Below are positions 1 to 10,949 of a stretch of DNA of 64,000 nt, in pieces; position 1 is the stretch's first letter; every line of letters begins with the position of its first letter. The position numbers were made by a program, and so were the translations under genes. Under the pieces are notes generated by a model. The model ran no database searches. It saw nothing but the letters and a program-made list of their open reading frames with translations, and was not told the DNA's origin. This stretch comes from Isoetes taiwanensis (lineage: Eukaryota > Streptophyta > Lycopodiopsida > Isoetales > Isoetaceae), in contig JAJEKV010000165.1 in assembly GCA_021234155.1 (NCBI GenBank), positions 620,001 through 684,000 of the forward strand, written 5' to 3'.

Positions 1-304
1 CATGAGAACATGGTCGAGGAAACAACACGTGAATGCTACAATGCAAGGCAAGGGCGAAGTGCTTGGTTGAATCATATATGGGGAAAACAAAAATTGTCGA
101 CAAGTTCCTTGAGTGAAACCCACTAGTGCTGCCCAAAAGCTCCAATTGAGGGAGAAGTGGAGGAATAACAGTCGCGAGGGAGTTCGCATAGGAGGCACGA
201 ATAGAAGACCAAGTTAGAGGCCTCCAGATTAGATTTTGCTCAAACCGGCAAAATGCCGTGCTTTGTTGCTACTTACCGGATTTTTCAGAAAATATCCTCT
301 AATT
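1..304. other. No gene seen
   Basis: No coding frame of note and no recognisable repeat. The stretch is moderately AT-rich and leads into the tandem repeat that follows. Confidence 0.5.
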
Positions 305-486
305 TGCCGGATTTAACAAGCATTTTACAAAATTTTGACCGGAAATTTTCCGGCATCTATTAAAGAAACCGGATTTTAACAATTTCAACCGGAAATGCCG
401 GATTTAACAAGCATTTTACAAAATTTTGACCGGAAATTTTCCGGCATCTATTAAAGAAACCGGATTTTAACAATTTCAACCGGAAA
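305..486. repeat. Two-copy 91-bp tandem repeat
   Basis: A 91-bp unit starting TGCCGGATTTAAC is present twice head to tail (305-395 and 396-486) with essentially no differences, so the duplication is recent. Each unit contains several short CCGG-bearing inverted motifs (ACCGGAAATTTTCCGG). It lies about 1 kb upstream of the zinc-finger gene, just outside the segment shared with 43.7-44.4 kb. No function can be assigned. Confidence 0.85.
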
Positions 487-514
487 TTCTGGGGAGGAAC
501 CCCCCTAATTGGAG

Positions 515-1110
515 CCCTGAGTTAGGCTCAACGGGCAACAAGAGCTAGATTTACTGGCAGGGGAAATAGAGGGGCCACACGTGGCGAAAAGAATGTTCAA
601 GGCAAAAGCGGACGAGGAGGCGGTGCGGGGAAGTTAAAAGAGGAACTTGATGGAGTAGTCAGAATGCGAAGATAGATACATACAATAAATAAAATGATGT
701 TAAGAAAAAGCCATCCATAGATACAACCCATGCATGTGTCCTGACAGCCTTTAGTTGCCATAAATACATTCATGGGACCCACAGCTTCATTTCAACTCGT
801 GGCCCAATCAACGTCATAGATCACACGTGCATCCTTTCACTGTCGTAACGCATGAAGCGTTGAATCCGGGCCGTCAGATTCTTCGCGGAGCCAACGGTGG
901 AGGATCCGGGGAAAATCTAACACGTCGACGACCTGGGTTGAAATAAGGGGAAGGGGGGGGTTATTATTAGGGCGCGGTTCACGGGTACATTATTTGTGTG
1001 TTATGTGTGTGTGTGATGTTTATCTATAACCTGTCCTACTTGGCAGTTTGGGAACTCATGCCTTCCCATTATTGCGATTACGTCAGCTTGACTTGCCTGT
1101 ACGTTTTTTG
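515..1110 (+). repeat. Zinc-finger gene distal upstream region, duplicated at 43.74-44.35 kb
   Basis: This stretch matches 43740-44350 in the same orientation. Shared landmarks are a TTTACTGGCAGGGG block, CACGTGG, GAATGTTCAA, GGCGGTGCGGGG, TGGAGTAGTCAGAAT, TCCTGACAGCCTTTAGTT, AATCTAACACGTCGAC and TGGCAGTTTGGGAACTC. CACGTG cores (G-box type) occur in both copies. It is the distal upstream region of the zinc-finger gene at 1426. The inverted paralogue at 40-41 kb lacks this part next to its own start. Confidence 0.75.
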
Positions 1111-1425
1111 GGTGGGGGATGCCAAATTGGGCTACTCGGTAATGCCAAATTGGGCCGAATAGGTGGTTTGCCAACTTGGGCCAGAGCGGTGCAGCCTGGT
1201 GATAACCTCGGCTGCCTGCCCTCTCTGCCCACGACACGGCGAGGGTTTTGACGGTGGTTGAGGGTTTTTGTCCAGCAGCGCCAAAATATTTCTCCATTTC
1301 CACCATACCCATACCCGGATGCTCCACCCCGCCAATCCGATCCGCCCCGAGCTCCAAAACTCCATAGCCAGTTCCGGCAGATGTTTCCCTTCCCACTAGC
1401 CGTTCCTTTTCCCTCCCCTTAGCAG

Positions 1426-2601
1426 ATGTCTGCTCACGGTGACGCTTCTAGCTCCCAGCCCCGGAAGCGCCCTCACTTTCCCTTGGACTTGAGCTTGCGC
1501 TTGGGCGACTTTCACACCAAAAGATTGCATCCCCTTTCTGTCGAATCCTGCAAGGAAGATTTTCGGCTTGGCTTCGAAAATGGCGCGGTTGATCGGGATA
1601 GCTCCGGTAATGTTAGCTTTGGATTTGCGATTCCCCAGTATTTCTGTTCTGAACAGAAGAGGCATTTTGTTTCCGGCAGACCGTCGAGCTCGGTGATTCA
1701 AGATATAAGAGAAGATGGGTCGGAAAAGGCCAGCGAAGTGCTTCAGCAGAGCCCATGTGGTATGATTTTGTGCAAAGACGCTATGAATCTGGATTCTTGC
1801 AGCGGAACTCACCAGTCTAAATCCAGCACTCAGGGCGATGTAGAATGTACTAGTCGAGACTGGATTTCTGCTCCACCTCTTTTTGATGCGAACAAAAGGG
1901 CAGTTTCTGAGGCTGCCGGAGCAGCTATGGCAGCAGGGGAAAATGGGTTTTCTTCGCAAGCGACAGAGCCAAGAGTTTTTCCATGCCCATATTGCCAAAG
2001 GAAGTTCACAAGCTCTCAAGCTTTGGGCGGGCATCAAAATGCTCATAAACGAGAGAGAACAGCGGCAAGGCAAGCTCAGAGGTCTAACAGTTTGGTAGCT
2101 CATGCTTATCGATCTTTAAATCCGATACACTTACATCCACCAATTCTAACGGGCAGCACATCAACCATGGGCAGATCTTTGGGCGTAAAAGCGCATTCAG
2201 GAGGGCATACAACTCTGATCGAAAATTCTCCTCCTGTTCTTCACGCAGGGCACCATGGATGGTACAGACCTTCTATTACTCTGCAACCTGGTGTAGGTAA
2301 GTGTGAGCTTGGTAGCAGAGTTAGAAATGGAGCAAGGTTTGATGATTTTCATGGTGTGAGGGGCTTTACCTCCTCGTTTCATGACGATGATCTTCCTGCT
2401 GGAAAATGGCCTCGTAGTTTCTACCATCAGGGCTTCCAGACTAATGCAGATGTTGTAGAATTCAAACAGCAGGGCCTTGATTCTCCTGACTTGGGTGATC
2501 CATCTGGTTCTTCTTTGCTCTTCAAACCGTCTATACCTGAGAAATCCTCATGTTTAGAACATACTGAGTCATACAAATTGGACCTCTCTCTGAAACTGTG
2601 A
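1426..2601 (+). CDS. Single C2H2 (QALGGH) zinc-finger protein with two EAR motifs
   Basis: Intronless 391-residue protein. One plant-type C2H2 finger lies at about residues 187-207: CPYC, then the plant-specific SSQALGGH, then HQNAH, followed by a basic [12 protein letters not shown] stretch. EAR-type LxLxL repression motifs sit near the N terminus ([10 protein letters not shown], about residues 20-29) and at the C terminus (LDLSLKL). Proteins of this type are nuclear repressors that bind DNA through the QALGGH helix and recruit TOPLESS-type co-repressors; members act in trichome, floral and hormone programmes. The ATG at 1426 is the first in frame and is conserved in the inverted paralogue at 40249-41430. 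Serine- and glycine-rich linkers separate the motifs. The frame is open throughout. The family is clear; the exact orthologue is not. Confidence 0.93.
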   Translation: MSAHGDASSSQPRKRPHFPLDLSLRLGDFHTKRLHPLSVESCKEDFRLGFENGAVDRDSSGNVSFGFAIPQYFCSEQKRHFVSGRPSSSVIQDIREDGSEKASEVLQQSPCGMILCKDAMNLDSCSGTHQSKSSTQGDVECTSRDWISAPPLFDANKRAVSEAAGAAMAAGENGFSSQATEPRVFPCPYCQRKFTSSQALGGHQNAHKRERTAARQAQRSNSLVAHAYRSLNPIHLHPPILTGSTSTMGRSLGVKAHSGGHTTLIENSPPVLHAGHHGWYRPSITLQPGVGKCELGSRVRNGARFDDFHGVRGFTSSFHDDDLPAGKWPRSFYHQGFQTNADVVEFKQQGLDSPDLGDPSGSSLLFKPSIPEKSSCLEHTESYKLDLSLKL

Positions 2602-3800
2602 CAGTGGATCTTTGCACATATGTGAATTTTCCAGATCCCCCTGTTTTTTGGCATTTTCTTCATTTTCCTTTCGCTGCTTTGCTTATGATCTTCTGTTTTA
2701 CTTCCTGCCTCTTTTTCTTTTGCTGCTGTACATTCACCCCTTTAATTGTTGATAGTTCATTTGACTCGCTGCTAGCACTGCCGGGCTTCTGCAGTCTTGA
2801 TCCTGCATAAAGGGAGGGAGAAATTGGTACTCTGGAGTATGTTGATGAACATGAAGATCATTCAGGTTTTTTTATCCTCCGATGTATGTACTCATCTCGT
2901 GTCCATGCATAATTTTGGGGAAGTTTGTATGCTGGACAAGGTGAAGAATCACTACAGCTTTTTTAAAACTTTACTGTACTTTTAGTTCTGTCTAGAAAAT
3001 GGAAGACTCAAGAACTTCTGATCTGTAGAGAAGATCCATGGTGGCTGTTGTTTTTTCTTGTTTTGTTTTTATTTTTTAAGTTGTTTTCAAAGAGATCCAA
3101 GATGTCTGTTTTGTCTAGGAGGAGTTTTCAGAGTAAGTAGGATCAGTGTTATAAACACACTCAGATTAAGCAAATGTTAGAGGCGATGTATGGCATGATA
3201 TCCCAGGATCAGGAATGGTTTGAAATATCTTGTGGTTGTTTATCCACTGTCAGTCTACAAAATGCACACCTCAAAACTGTATGAACTTAAGCTCATATCT
3301 ATAACATAACAGAGCAGGAGATTTTGTCATTTTGTTTCAATTGGCTTGTGATTATGTCAGAAGTTACTGTTTAGCTTATGCTTAGTTAGGTAAGAAGTTT
3401 CTTGGCATGTTTGCTTTGCAAGAATCCGTTGTCTTTTGCCATTGTTTCTTTGCTTGTGTTTCTCCCTTTGGTTCTCTGTTTCAAAGGGCTACTACTAGCT
3501 TAGGTGGAGTAGGGGACCCTTGCTTTTGAGTTATTGTATGAGCTTCAGTTGGCATCAACCAGGACACTCTTTGTCAACATGTTATGTAGACCTTGGTGGC
3601 TAACTAAAAAGACCACTTTCGCACCTGGTTAAAGTTTTGCCGCCTCTTAACTCATCTCAATGTTGTTTGGGAGTGTTTTCATTCCCGGCTTTCACTCATT
3701 AAAGTTTAGTGTTGTATTTAAATAGTTGAGAGTCCTCATTTCCAGCTTTGAGAATTCTTTAAATAGTTGAGTGTTCTCATTTCCAGCTTTTAGAATCTTT
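2602..3800 (+). repeat. 3' flank of zinc-finger gene 1, shared with the inverted copy
   Basis: No gene. The flank aligns in reverse orientation with about 40250-39130 downstream of zinc-finger gene 2. Landmarks are the GATGT.TGTACTCATCTCGTGTCCATGCATAATTTT block near 2880-2920, AACCAAAGGGAGAAA-type sequence near 3460, and the CAACATGTTATGTAGACC block near 3575. A tandem duplication of about 55 bp (TTTAAATAGTTGAG..TTTCCAGCTTT) lies at 3715-3795. The first part is presumably 3' UTR. Small ORFs here are not conserved as proteins in the paralogue. Confidence 0.75.
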
Positions 3801-4255
3801 CATTCCAGCTTCCACTAATTGACGTTTAATGTTGGAATTCCAGACCTTTTTTTTTTCCAACTCCTTTATCGTCTCCTTAAAGCTGAAGTGCTCCCGAAGA
3901 AGTACCGTGATAGACATATTCGATGGAGCTGAGCTCTTGGATGAAGCGTTGACTCACCCTTGTGATCAAGGGTGAAAAAGAGAAATATATTCCAAGAAAA
4001 TGCCAAGGAAGGTGGAGATAATTCTAACTTCATCTTTAAAATTAGGATGCAACCTCAAAGTCAAATTCTGCTCATGAAGACGGAATTTAATCTCTTGTTA
4101 GAGACCGGTAGCAAGAATGCGCATATCTCTAAAAAGCACTCATCTGTGCTTCCACACCACCTATTGTGCCCAAATCATCACATAAAAGGAAGCAATGCTC
4201 AGTTGACTCTGGGTCAGCTTTGCAGACTGGTCAAAGAGGGCTAGCATTAGGGTTA
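3801..4255. other. No gene seen
   Basis: AT-rich sequence between the duplicated zinc-finger flank and the LINE remnant. A 90-residue frame at 3972-4244 has no recognisable motif. The minus strand of the last part probably still belongs to the LINE remnant. Confidence 0.4.
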
Positions 4256-4259
4256 ACAA

Positions 4260-5245
4260 AATGAACTTTAACATTGGTTCTCAACACCCTATGCACAATC
4301 TGCCAAAGAAGAATAGATTGTTGAGGAGAAATATTCTAGTCCCACACCCTGGACCAAACTATCTAATGAATGGCATCTGGAACTACTAGTTGCCAATGAG
4401 GCGATGGAGGTGAGACGACTGAATAGTGAGATGTTTGTAGCAGGTTCTAACAAAGTGTTTTTCCCAGAAAATATCGGTCGTAAACTGCCACGCGAACTCA
4501 ATAGCTGTATTGGGCCGCAAAGGGATGTTGTTAGCAACCACTTCCCATATGTAATAATTCTGCAGTGTTCTTGAAATCCTGCCACGAGTGGAGACGACCA
4601 CCAGAGTATCAAGCTTCAAGATGAGTTATGCCTGTTGAAAGCACTACATCGTCAAGTGCATGGTGGAATGGGGCCACGGAGATGAGCCAAGGTATCCAAG
4701 GAAAAGGTGATGTAACCTGAGGCCAATTTGAAAGATGTAAAGATGCCAATGGTCGCACAACTTTCTATACCTTCAGAACCCCAAGGAGAAAAGGAGATGG
4801 GTATTATTGAGAAACTTAGATGCATCCAGCCAGTGACAAAGCTGCACCTCTCCACCAAAGCAAATATCTCTGCAAACCTAAGATGACTAGATCCCAAGCC
4901 TGTGTGGGGAAGTCTTGAATACCAAAGGGAACCTTCAAGAGCCTAATGACAGTATTGGAAGAGCACTAATCCAAGGATATTTCTGCACACACTCTGAGAC
5001 TGGAGTGTCCAATGCCCATAAGGCACTACATTTCTGCCAGTTGAGCAAACAACCAATTGCCAGAGAAAAAAGATCTAGAAGCTGTAGCCCTTTCAAGATT
5101 ACCTTCAGTAGCCTCTAATAAGAGAAAAGTGTCATCTACGAACTGGTTACAGATGATCTGCCATATGCAAGCCTTGGAGAAATGAGTCATCCATGAACGC
5201 CGACGGAGCTCAACAATAATTAAAAGGGTGCCAACAGACATCCTT
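4260..5245 (-). pseudogene. Decayed LINE reverse-transcriptase fragment
   Basis: On the minus strand a broken series of frames matches the second half of the LINE ORF2 at 45.6-48.6 kb, in the same order. First comes FVDDTFLLLEATEGN (a degenerate Y/FADD active-site box, about 5160-5110). IPFG..D......WD follows at about 4925-4890, then ILGLQRYLLWW...LSLAG (about 4870-4815), and finally a zf-RVT-like piece resembling GVW....P....LLWQIVHRV (about 4360-4290). Stops and frameshifts separate the blocks, so nothing is functional. It is an old relative of the longer LINE and is truncated at both ends. Confidence 0.75.
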
Positions 5246-5457
5246 GTCTGATACCTCTCTCTCAGTCGGCTTTCGCAGACTTCAATAACTTCCGAACTAT
5301 TTCGCAGAAAACAAGCCCAAAACCCAACTTATACGGGCAAGAGAGAGTTGCTAACTTGGGACCCAAATTGGGGTTTTACACCCCCATTTGCCCCAATTCG
5401 AATTGGGGGAGGTTGGTGGAGGAGGAGCTGCTATTCCACCCTGTTCCAGCCAGAAGG

Positions 5458-5497
5458 ATGGAGAACCCGAGCGATAGTGGACCTAGCTATGATCCCG
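5458..5497 (+). other. Possible orphan first exon (13 codons)
   Basis: An ATG at 5458 opens a 13-codon frame reading MENPSDSGPSYDP that runs straight into a good splice donor (G|GTTAGT at 5498). The preceding 200 bases are unusually GC-rich with C-rich and G-rich blocks, unlike the AT-rich surroundings. No continuing exon was found, so this may be a captured or stranded 5' end, or chance. Confidence 0.2.
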
Positions 5498-5599
5498 GTT
5501 AGTATGTAGATAGCTTGGATTCCTAGATAGTCTGGATTTCAAAAGAGTTAATTTATCGTAGTCGTCTTTGTTGCTAGCCATTCTACGTCTAACTTCTAC

Positions 5600-5790
5600 A
5601 ATGTTTCCTCCAAGCATCTCTCTTTCAAAGATTTGTTGGAGTTGCTGACCATCTTTCTATTTTGCAGGTCTATCTTTACAGTTTAGATTGACCATGAACA
5701 TTTGCCCAAACATCTCTTTCAAAGATTTGTTGGTTCACTGACCATCTTTTTATCTTGCAGCTCTATCTTTACAATTTGAAAAGAACATCA
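5600..5790. repeat. Imperfect tandem duplication, unit about 100 bp
   Basis: The phrases TCTTTCAAAGATTTGTTGG, CTGACCATCTTT.TAT.TTGCAG and CTCTATCTTTACA.TTT occur twice in order, at about 5625-5695 and 5718-5780. A second imperfect duplication built on AGTGAGGATGACTTAC..AGATACTTTAGCCCT follows at about 5945-6055. No function is visible. Confidence 0.7.
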
Positions 5791-7219
5791 AGGTCTGCAG
5801 AATGTCTCCGTGCTTTGGAGGCAGCATATAAGGAAGTTTATTTCTTTGAGTTTAAGATCAAACTATCTTTTCCCCAATTGCTTATGTCACAAGAACTATA
5901 AATTATTTGCTTTACTCAAATTAGGCATGTTTGTGACGTATTAGGGGCAAGTGAGGATAACTTACGCTGGATTCTTTGGCCCTTCATATTAGAGAAAAGT
6001 AAGGATGACTTATAAAAAAGTGAGGATGACTTACACTAGATACTTTAGCCCTCCACAAGAAAAACATTCTCCTTTTTTCCAGAGGGATCTAAATCGTTCT
6101 TTTCGGTAGAGGGAAACTCATCTTTGAGAAATAGGTGGGCAGCTTTGTTACGGTGGTTTTGCAAGAATGATTTGATTGCAGAGGACGCAAGTTGGATTAC
6201 GTATATTTATTAGTTCTTATAGAGCCGATTTGCACCACTATTTTTGACACATTTTTGTTTGTTTTAAGCAAGTAGATTTGGCTATTGCTTGAAGATGTAC
6301 AAATTGATAGAGCCTCGAAAGATTGCACTCCAAATACCTTACTGGATTCCATGATTAAGGCTGCTCGAAGATCTGATGATTGACGTATGCTTTTATTTGG
6401 CTTCCTGACCTTTGTCCCATGTTGCACTTTCAAGTCGGATCGCATAGCACAGTAGCATAACAACTCGAATGCAAATGTAGCTTTGCCATTATGGGATTGT
6501 CCTTGAATTTTAAGTCAATTGATGCATGTTGTTTGCCATATTCTGTTGCATTAAAGGTATGGGAAAGAAGCAATTCAATGTGGTAGAACACATGTGAAGC
6601 AGTGGAGGAATATGAACTGGACAATAAATGCATTTGTTGGAGGCATACTCATGCACGGACTATTTTAGCTCAGACTAGATAAATAAATGATCTCCGCATT
6701 TTTAGCATCCTATCCTTCACTCTCAGGGCTGCAGTTAAAGATGTAAAATACAATGGTGGGAAAAAATAATGAGACACAACAGATGCCATTTTTGTCTTTC
6801 AAACATGAACTTACCACTTGCTATCTATTTGTGCAGGATATCTAATCATGAAGGAAGGTGGATCACCCTATTATGATGTGTGCTCTATAGTCCTCTGGTT
6901 TATTGCAATGCAATGAATAAAAAATTGAAGCCATGTCAACTTTATGAAAATATGGCTTTTTTTGTAGATCCTATGTGTACTCTATCTTACTCTCCTCAAG
7001 ATTCTAACAAACCAGCTACAGTTGCCACAAATATGCTTGGGAAACATTTTGTAGTAATGCAGGTCGTCAATCAGTCAATGCATCTTTTTGTTCCTCAATT
7101 TGTGCAGTAGTACATGCAGAAATGAGGTAACATATCTTCAAGTGAAGGAATAATTGTCCTTCAAGTAGTCTCTACTGCAAACTTAGTTGATAGTTGTCAG
7201 GTTTTTTTACTTCTGCTAT

Positions 7220-7560
7220 GATATTTAACAATCCAGTCAAGAACAAAGTGAACACCTATGTGTAATATGAAATTTATGAATAATGGCTCTATTCAATAAA
7301 GTTATGCAAGCCCTTTGTGTATTAATTTCAATATAAAAATGGTTCTAATCAATAAAGTTATGCAAGTCCTTCATGTATCAATTTCAAGCATGTGGTGCCA
7401 GGTACAAGACCTAAGCAATCCAACCCGCAACAAAGTGAACATCTATGCATAGGATAGAGTTTATGTATAATGGCTTTTATTAGGTAGAGTTATTCAAATC
7501 GTGTTTCATGTATTAATTTGGAGCTTAAGGTGCAAGTACAAGACCCAAGTTACCCTAAAG
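7220..7560. repeat. Imperfect tandem repeat around AATAAAGTTATGCAAG
   Basis: Related blocks containing AATGGCTCTATTCAATAAAGTTATGCAAG..CTT..TGTATTAATTTC are found at about 7280-7330, 7335-7395 and, more diverged, 7465-7520. A linked motif AACAAAGTGAACA.CTATG occurs at 7243 and 7431. This gives a unit of about 190 bp with internal duplication. AT-rich, non-coding. Confidence 0.65.
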
Positions 7561-8483
7561 AACACATTAATGGAGCACCATGATAATATTAAAGAAAGAA
7601 AGATAGATAGAGAAGAAGCAGGGATTTGTCGTTACATTCGTAGTGCTTTTACAAATGCGTATAGCTTTTGTGACCTGGACGGACAACACAAGTATATCGC
7701 AAGCATGCAAGCAAACATATAGGCAAAACTAAATGTCTATGGTTATAAATGAAACATGTGTAGGCACTAAATTATTGCAGAAGATCTTATCAGGATTGCT
7801 TGCTATTAGCTGTGTAGCAAATTGGCTAGGGATCTCTTGGAATACAATGTCCTAAAAAATATAACGATCTGTGAAAGTCCTGTTATTTGGGAATCAAATT
7901 GTTCTGCCATTTTATTAAGCTTATACAACAAAACTAGCACTCTGCTTACCAATAAGAAATAATATTGTCCATCAAGCTTATCTATTTCCGTTCTTACAAC
8001 ATGTTTGTCATCGACCTTCACATCTACCATCCCTCTCAATACAATTACCAACTATTGCTTCGAACATTTCAAGAATTAGTGCTTTTGTTCTTTCATAGTC
8101 ACACAAACAGGTTCTAAAACATATATTGCAAGCAATTATTATGTTCAAACTTCAACTTCTAATTGAATTGCAAATGGCCCAAAACCACTTCATTGATTGA
8201 GCCATTTTTTATAATACACAAAATACTCATCATAAATCGACAACATCCTAGACAATCTCATTTTCAAGGCATACAAATCCAATTTATCTACTTATATGAA
8301 AACTATCATGACCATATTATAAGCTTTTAATCATGTCGTCACTTCCAATTTTCTTCTTCAGTTAAATGGTTGTAAAAATGTTGCTAAATAGTTAGGTAGT
8401 TCATTCATTTTAGACACCCCTATCCTCCCTTTTCCTACTTAATTATGCTACATCAAATTCATATATCAAATGAGGTTTCATGT

Positions 8484-8587
8484 ATAGAATAGAATAGAAT
8501 AGAATAGAATAGAATAGAATAGAATAGAATAGAATAGAATAGAATAGAATAGAATAGAATAGAATAGAATAGAATAGAATAGAATAG
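8484..8587. repeat. (AGAAT)n microsatellite, about 20 copies, at the edge of a dispersed repeat
   Basis: A nearly perfect run of AGAAT pentamers ends in GATTTTTTAGCGTCCAC. The same arrangement, pentamers then GATTTTTTAACGTCCAC, occurs at 30886-30940. The array is therefore best read as the variable tail of a dispersed element whose body lies to the right on the plus strand. Confidence 0.9.
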
Positions 8588-9763
8588 ATTTTTTAGCGTC
8601 CACAGAAAACAAGTAGATCCTTGCGAGATTCGAAGTATTCTAAAGCCTACTAATGCTTTAGCATTCTACAATCCACATTTGCTAAAGCCCGGCAACGCCG
8701 GGCACCATAACTAGTTCTACTTAAATTGGCTTGGTATCGGAAATTTCCCTCAAAATTGTAGTCCGTGCATGCACTATAGTCTCATCTTTGCCATGTTTTA
8801 ATTCATTATCTAGACAGTTTGTTTTAGATTACATATTCTATTGTGAGCTCTATAGTTCATGTGTACATGCATCTTCCGCTACAACCTGGCATTTTATCTC
8901 GGTAATTACATGGTTCATTTTTTAAAGTGCATATCTATTTTAAATTTTATCGGCTAAAATAGTTCATTTGTAAAGTACATATGTACATGCACTTGTCAAT
9001 TCTTGTTTGGCCCTCTTGTTATTCGCTAAATGATTCCTTTTGATATTGCTCGACCCATGCATCGATTCCCTCATTTTGGACTTGTCAAGTACTTGCGATA
9101 TGCCACCTCATACAAGTGTTGCCAAATCCTGGGCATGTTTAGTACATGGCTGGAATTTATATCTCCTTGATGACAGGATGGAAATTGGATGTGGGGAGAC
9201 ACTATTTTCACGGTTAAGTATCTATTTCGATTTGCTCTTTGGTTTTTGCATTTTCTATGGGTGAGTTCGCTTTGCACAAGAGCATTTTCACTAACATTTC
9301 TTCATTCTTTAGAGTGGTAACATCCATTTGGGCATAAAGTAACTTCGATCGAATGTCTAATTCTTTGCTTGGCTGTTTCATGTATTTCTATCTTTGCAGT
9401 CTATGGTAGCGTCCTTTGCACCATAGGGTTCTTAGTTGAGGGATGCTCATTTGTTTGTCCATTTCACATTGTTTTCTCTTCGTTTTGCAGGTTATGGGGT
9501 TCTCAGTCATCGAATTTAGTTTTGGGGTTATACAGTTCGTTGGTTTAGTTAGAAGTGGCTCATTTCTGTCCATTCTCTCCTTACTCCCTATGTTTGCTCT
9601 ACTTCTTTTACCTCACGACTTTCCCTCCTTCCTTCCCTTTTGCATAAATGTCTCGTCCCATTCCAACATTTGCTGCATCAGTGGTACCAATTGCTCTATT
9701 TGTTCTTACTCCATGTATCTCACGATGTCCCCTTTGTTTGGTTTTTCAATTATCAATATCTTT

Positions 9764-9976
9764 TCATTTGTTGTGCTCTGGTCCTCTTGTCTTATGCTCT
9801 CTATTCCATATCAAATGGATGATAACATCGAAGGGATCAGGATAATAGCGAGGATTGAGAGCGGCAGTGGTCATCCAGTCTTCCATGGGTATTTCTCGCT
9901 CGCGACACTGCTTGAAGTATTCGTGATTCATCTTGCAGGTAATGGAATCACGTTCAGGACCAGAATGAGACCACAT
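9764..9976 (-). CDS. Small unknown protein, divergent third member of a local family
   Basis: A frame of about 70 residues starting at the ATG at 9976 (MWSHSGPERDSITCKMNH). It resembles the two plus-strand proteins just to the right: a CKM.....K.C/CYMSYNDL..C block, a P..DPW-like middle, and a shared VIIHLIW near the C terminus. An upstream in-frame ATG at 10033 exists, but it would place a TATA-like motif (10021-10028) inside the coding region, so 9976 is preferred. The gene is divergent from its neighbour at 10214, with 237 bp between starts. The function is unknown; similarity is weak but runs in the same order over the whole length. Confidence 0.5.
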   Translation of the reverse strand: MWSHSGPERDSITCKMNHEYFKQCREREIPMEDWMTTAALNPRYYPDPFDVIIHLIWNREHKTRGPEHNK

Positions 9977-10020
9977 GGCTAGACGGAGGCCAATGTTGTT
10001 GCACTCGGCAATTTGATGTA

Positions 10021-10028
10021 TATTTATA
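10021..10028 (-). promoter_or_regulatory. TATA box for the leftward small gene
   Basis: TATAAATA on the minus strand lies about 45 bases upstream of the ATG at 9976. That matches the TATA-to-ATG distance of the two plus-strand relatives (43 bases). Confidence 0.45.
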
Positions 10029-10170
10029 CCCACCCAAATTATTGATGGTATATACCCACTAAAATTATTGATGGTATATACATAGAAATTATTGGATTAT
10101 ATACATACTTGTATGGTACTCGTATAATAGCAATGAACACCAATAATTCACATCAATAATTTTACTTCAC

Positions 10171-10177
10171 TATAAAA
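10171..10177 (+). promoter_or_regulatory. TATA box of small gene A
   Basis: TATAAAA 43 bases before the ATG at 10214. The same box at 10664-10670 precedes the ATG at 10707 by 43 bases. The predicted 5' UTRs are only about 10-15 bases. Confidence 0.7.
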
Positions 10178-10213
10178 GCAGCTCCATCCGGTGGTAGACG
10201 TCATTCATCTCCC

Positions 10214-10456
10214 ATGGCTTCCTTGCCTGATCGTCCAGAGCACATCCGATCCATCAAGTGCTACATGAGCTACAATGATCTGTGTGAATGCGTGAGAAAT
10301 GGTGTCAAACTTGATCCATGGCTGCAGTCCAAAGCAGATGGTCCTGCGAGTGGTTGCAGGAAGCTCAATCGTGTTGTGATCCACCTTTATTGGCTTCCTG
10401 ATCAGGAGATCTATGAGCTGAATGGCATCACCTCAGCAGGTGTTGATGATGAGTGA
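10214..10456 (+). CDS. Small unknown 80-residue protein, copy A
   Basis: Intronless 80-residue acidic-ended protein; I do not recognise the family. Conserved positions shared with copy B are IKC.MSYNDL..C (about residues 13-25), LDP.LQSKA.G (33-43), L.RV.IHL.WLP (52-63) and an identical tail GITSAGVDDE. There is no signal peptide, membrane segment or zinc motif. A strong TATA box precedes it at a fixed distance, and promoter and protein are both duplicated downstream, which argues for a real expressed gene. The shared C-terminal decapeptide is the most constrained part. It could belong to the mobile element that starts 650 bp to the right, or be a host gene. Confidence 0.65.
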   Translation: MASLPDRPEHIRSIKCYMSYNDLCECVRNGVKLDPWLQSKADGPASGCRKLNRVVIHLYWLPDQEIYELNGITSAGVDDE

Positions 10457-10663
10457 ATCAGTGATGACTTGTGTACCTGTTAAGGATATAATAATGATAT
10501 ATGAGCACTTCTGAAGTATGTAAGTATGTATAAGCATAATGAAATGTATCGAACCTGAGTAATTTTAAATATTTCATACTTGTACGTGTACATGATACTT
10601 GTACACGCTCAATAATGGGGCTACAATGTACACCAATAATTCACATCAATAATTTCACTTCAC

Positions 10664-10670
10664 TATAAAA
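10664..10670 (+). promoter_or_regulatory. TATA box of small gene B
   Basis: TATAAAA at the same distance from its ATG as in copy A; the surrounding bases (TTCACTTCACTATAAAAGCAGC region) are almost identical. Confidence 0.7.
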
Positions 10671-10706
10671 GCAGCCCCATTCGGCGGTAGAGGTCATTCA
10701 TCTCCC

Positions 10707-10949
10707 ATGGATTATTCGCCATCTTCTGTGCACCACATCGAGGCGATCAAGTGCTCAATGAGCTACAATGATCTGGTTGGTTGCCAAATGAGGGGTATTC
10801 TTCTTGATCCCTACCTGCAATCCAAAGCAAATGGTGCTGAGGTTCGTTGCCTCAGGCTAACTCGTGTTATGATCCATCTTATTTGGCTTCCTGAGCGCAA
10901 TAGCTATGACATAAGTGGGATCACCTCAGCAGGTGTTGATGATGAGTGA
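10707..10949 (+). CDS. Small unknown 80-residue protein, copy B
   Basis: Same length as copy A (80 residues). It keeps IKCSMSYNDL..C, LDPYLQSKANG, LTRVMIHLIWLPE and the identical tail GITSAGVDDE, while the N-terminal ten residues and the region around 45-52 differ. No stop or frameshift is present. Conservation of length and motif spacing despite substitutions suggests selection on the protein. The function is not recognised. Confidence 0.65.
   Translation: MDYSPSSVHHIEAIKCSMSYNDLVGCQMRGILLDPYLQSKANGAEVRCLRLTRVMIHLIWLPERNSYDISGITSAGVDDE

Larger units (their letters stand above)
5500..9760. other. Gene-poor AT-rich region
   Basis: No supported gene. Frames of 60-179 codons lack motifs and composition bias suggesting coding; the longest, 9443-9982 plus, overlaps a better-supported minus-strand gene. 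The stretch holds short tandem duplications (5600-5790, 5925-6055, 7220-7560), a pentanucleotide array (8484-8587) and a small GC hairpin (8685-8703, CCCGGCAACGCCGGG). Confidence 0.55.
10138..10949 (+). repeat. Tandem gene duplication, period 493 bp
   Basis: The promoter CACCAATAATTCACATCAAT.., TATAAAAGCAGC, leader and coding region of the gene at 10214 are repeated 493 bp downstream for the gene at 10707. The promoter and leader are nearly identical, whereas the proteins differ at roughly half of positions. This suggests either conserved regulation or fast protein divergence. Confidence 0.85.

Noticed and set aside
1396-2103. Long 235-codon minus-strand ORF opposite zinc-finger gene 1 (and its counterpart 40759-41469)
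   Set aside because: It is the antisense shadow of a conserved coding region; both copies arise because the sense strand is conserved, and the antisense proteins have no motif.
8484-8587. CRISPR-like regular array
   Set aside because: It is a simple pentanucleotide microsatellite without spacers; no CRISPR or prokaryotic genes exist here.
9443-9982. 179-codon hydrophobic plus-strand ORF resembling a membrane protein
   Set aside because: T-rich sequence gives artefactual hydrophobic frames. It overlaps the minus-strand small gene that has family support, and has no start context or homologue I recognise.
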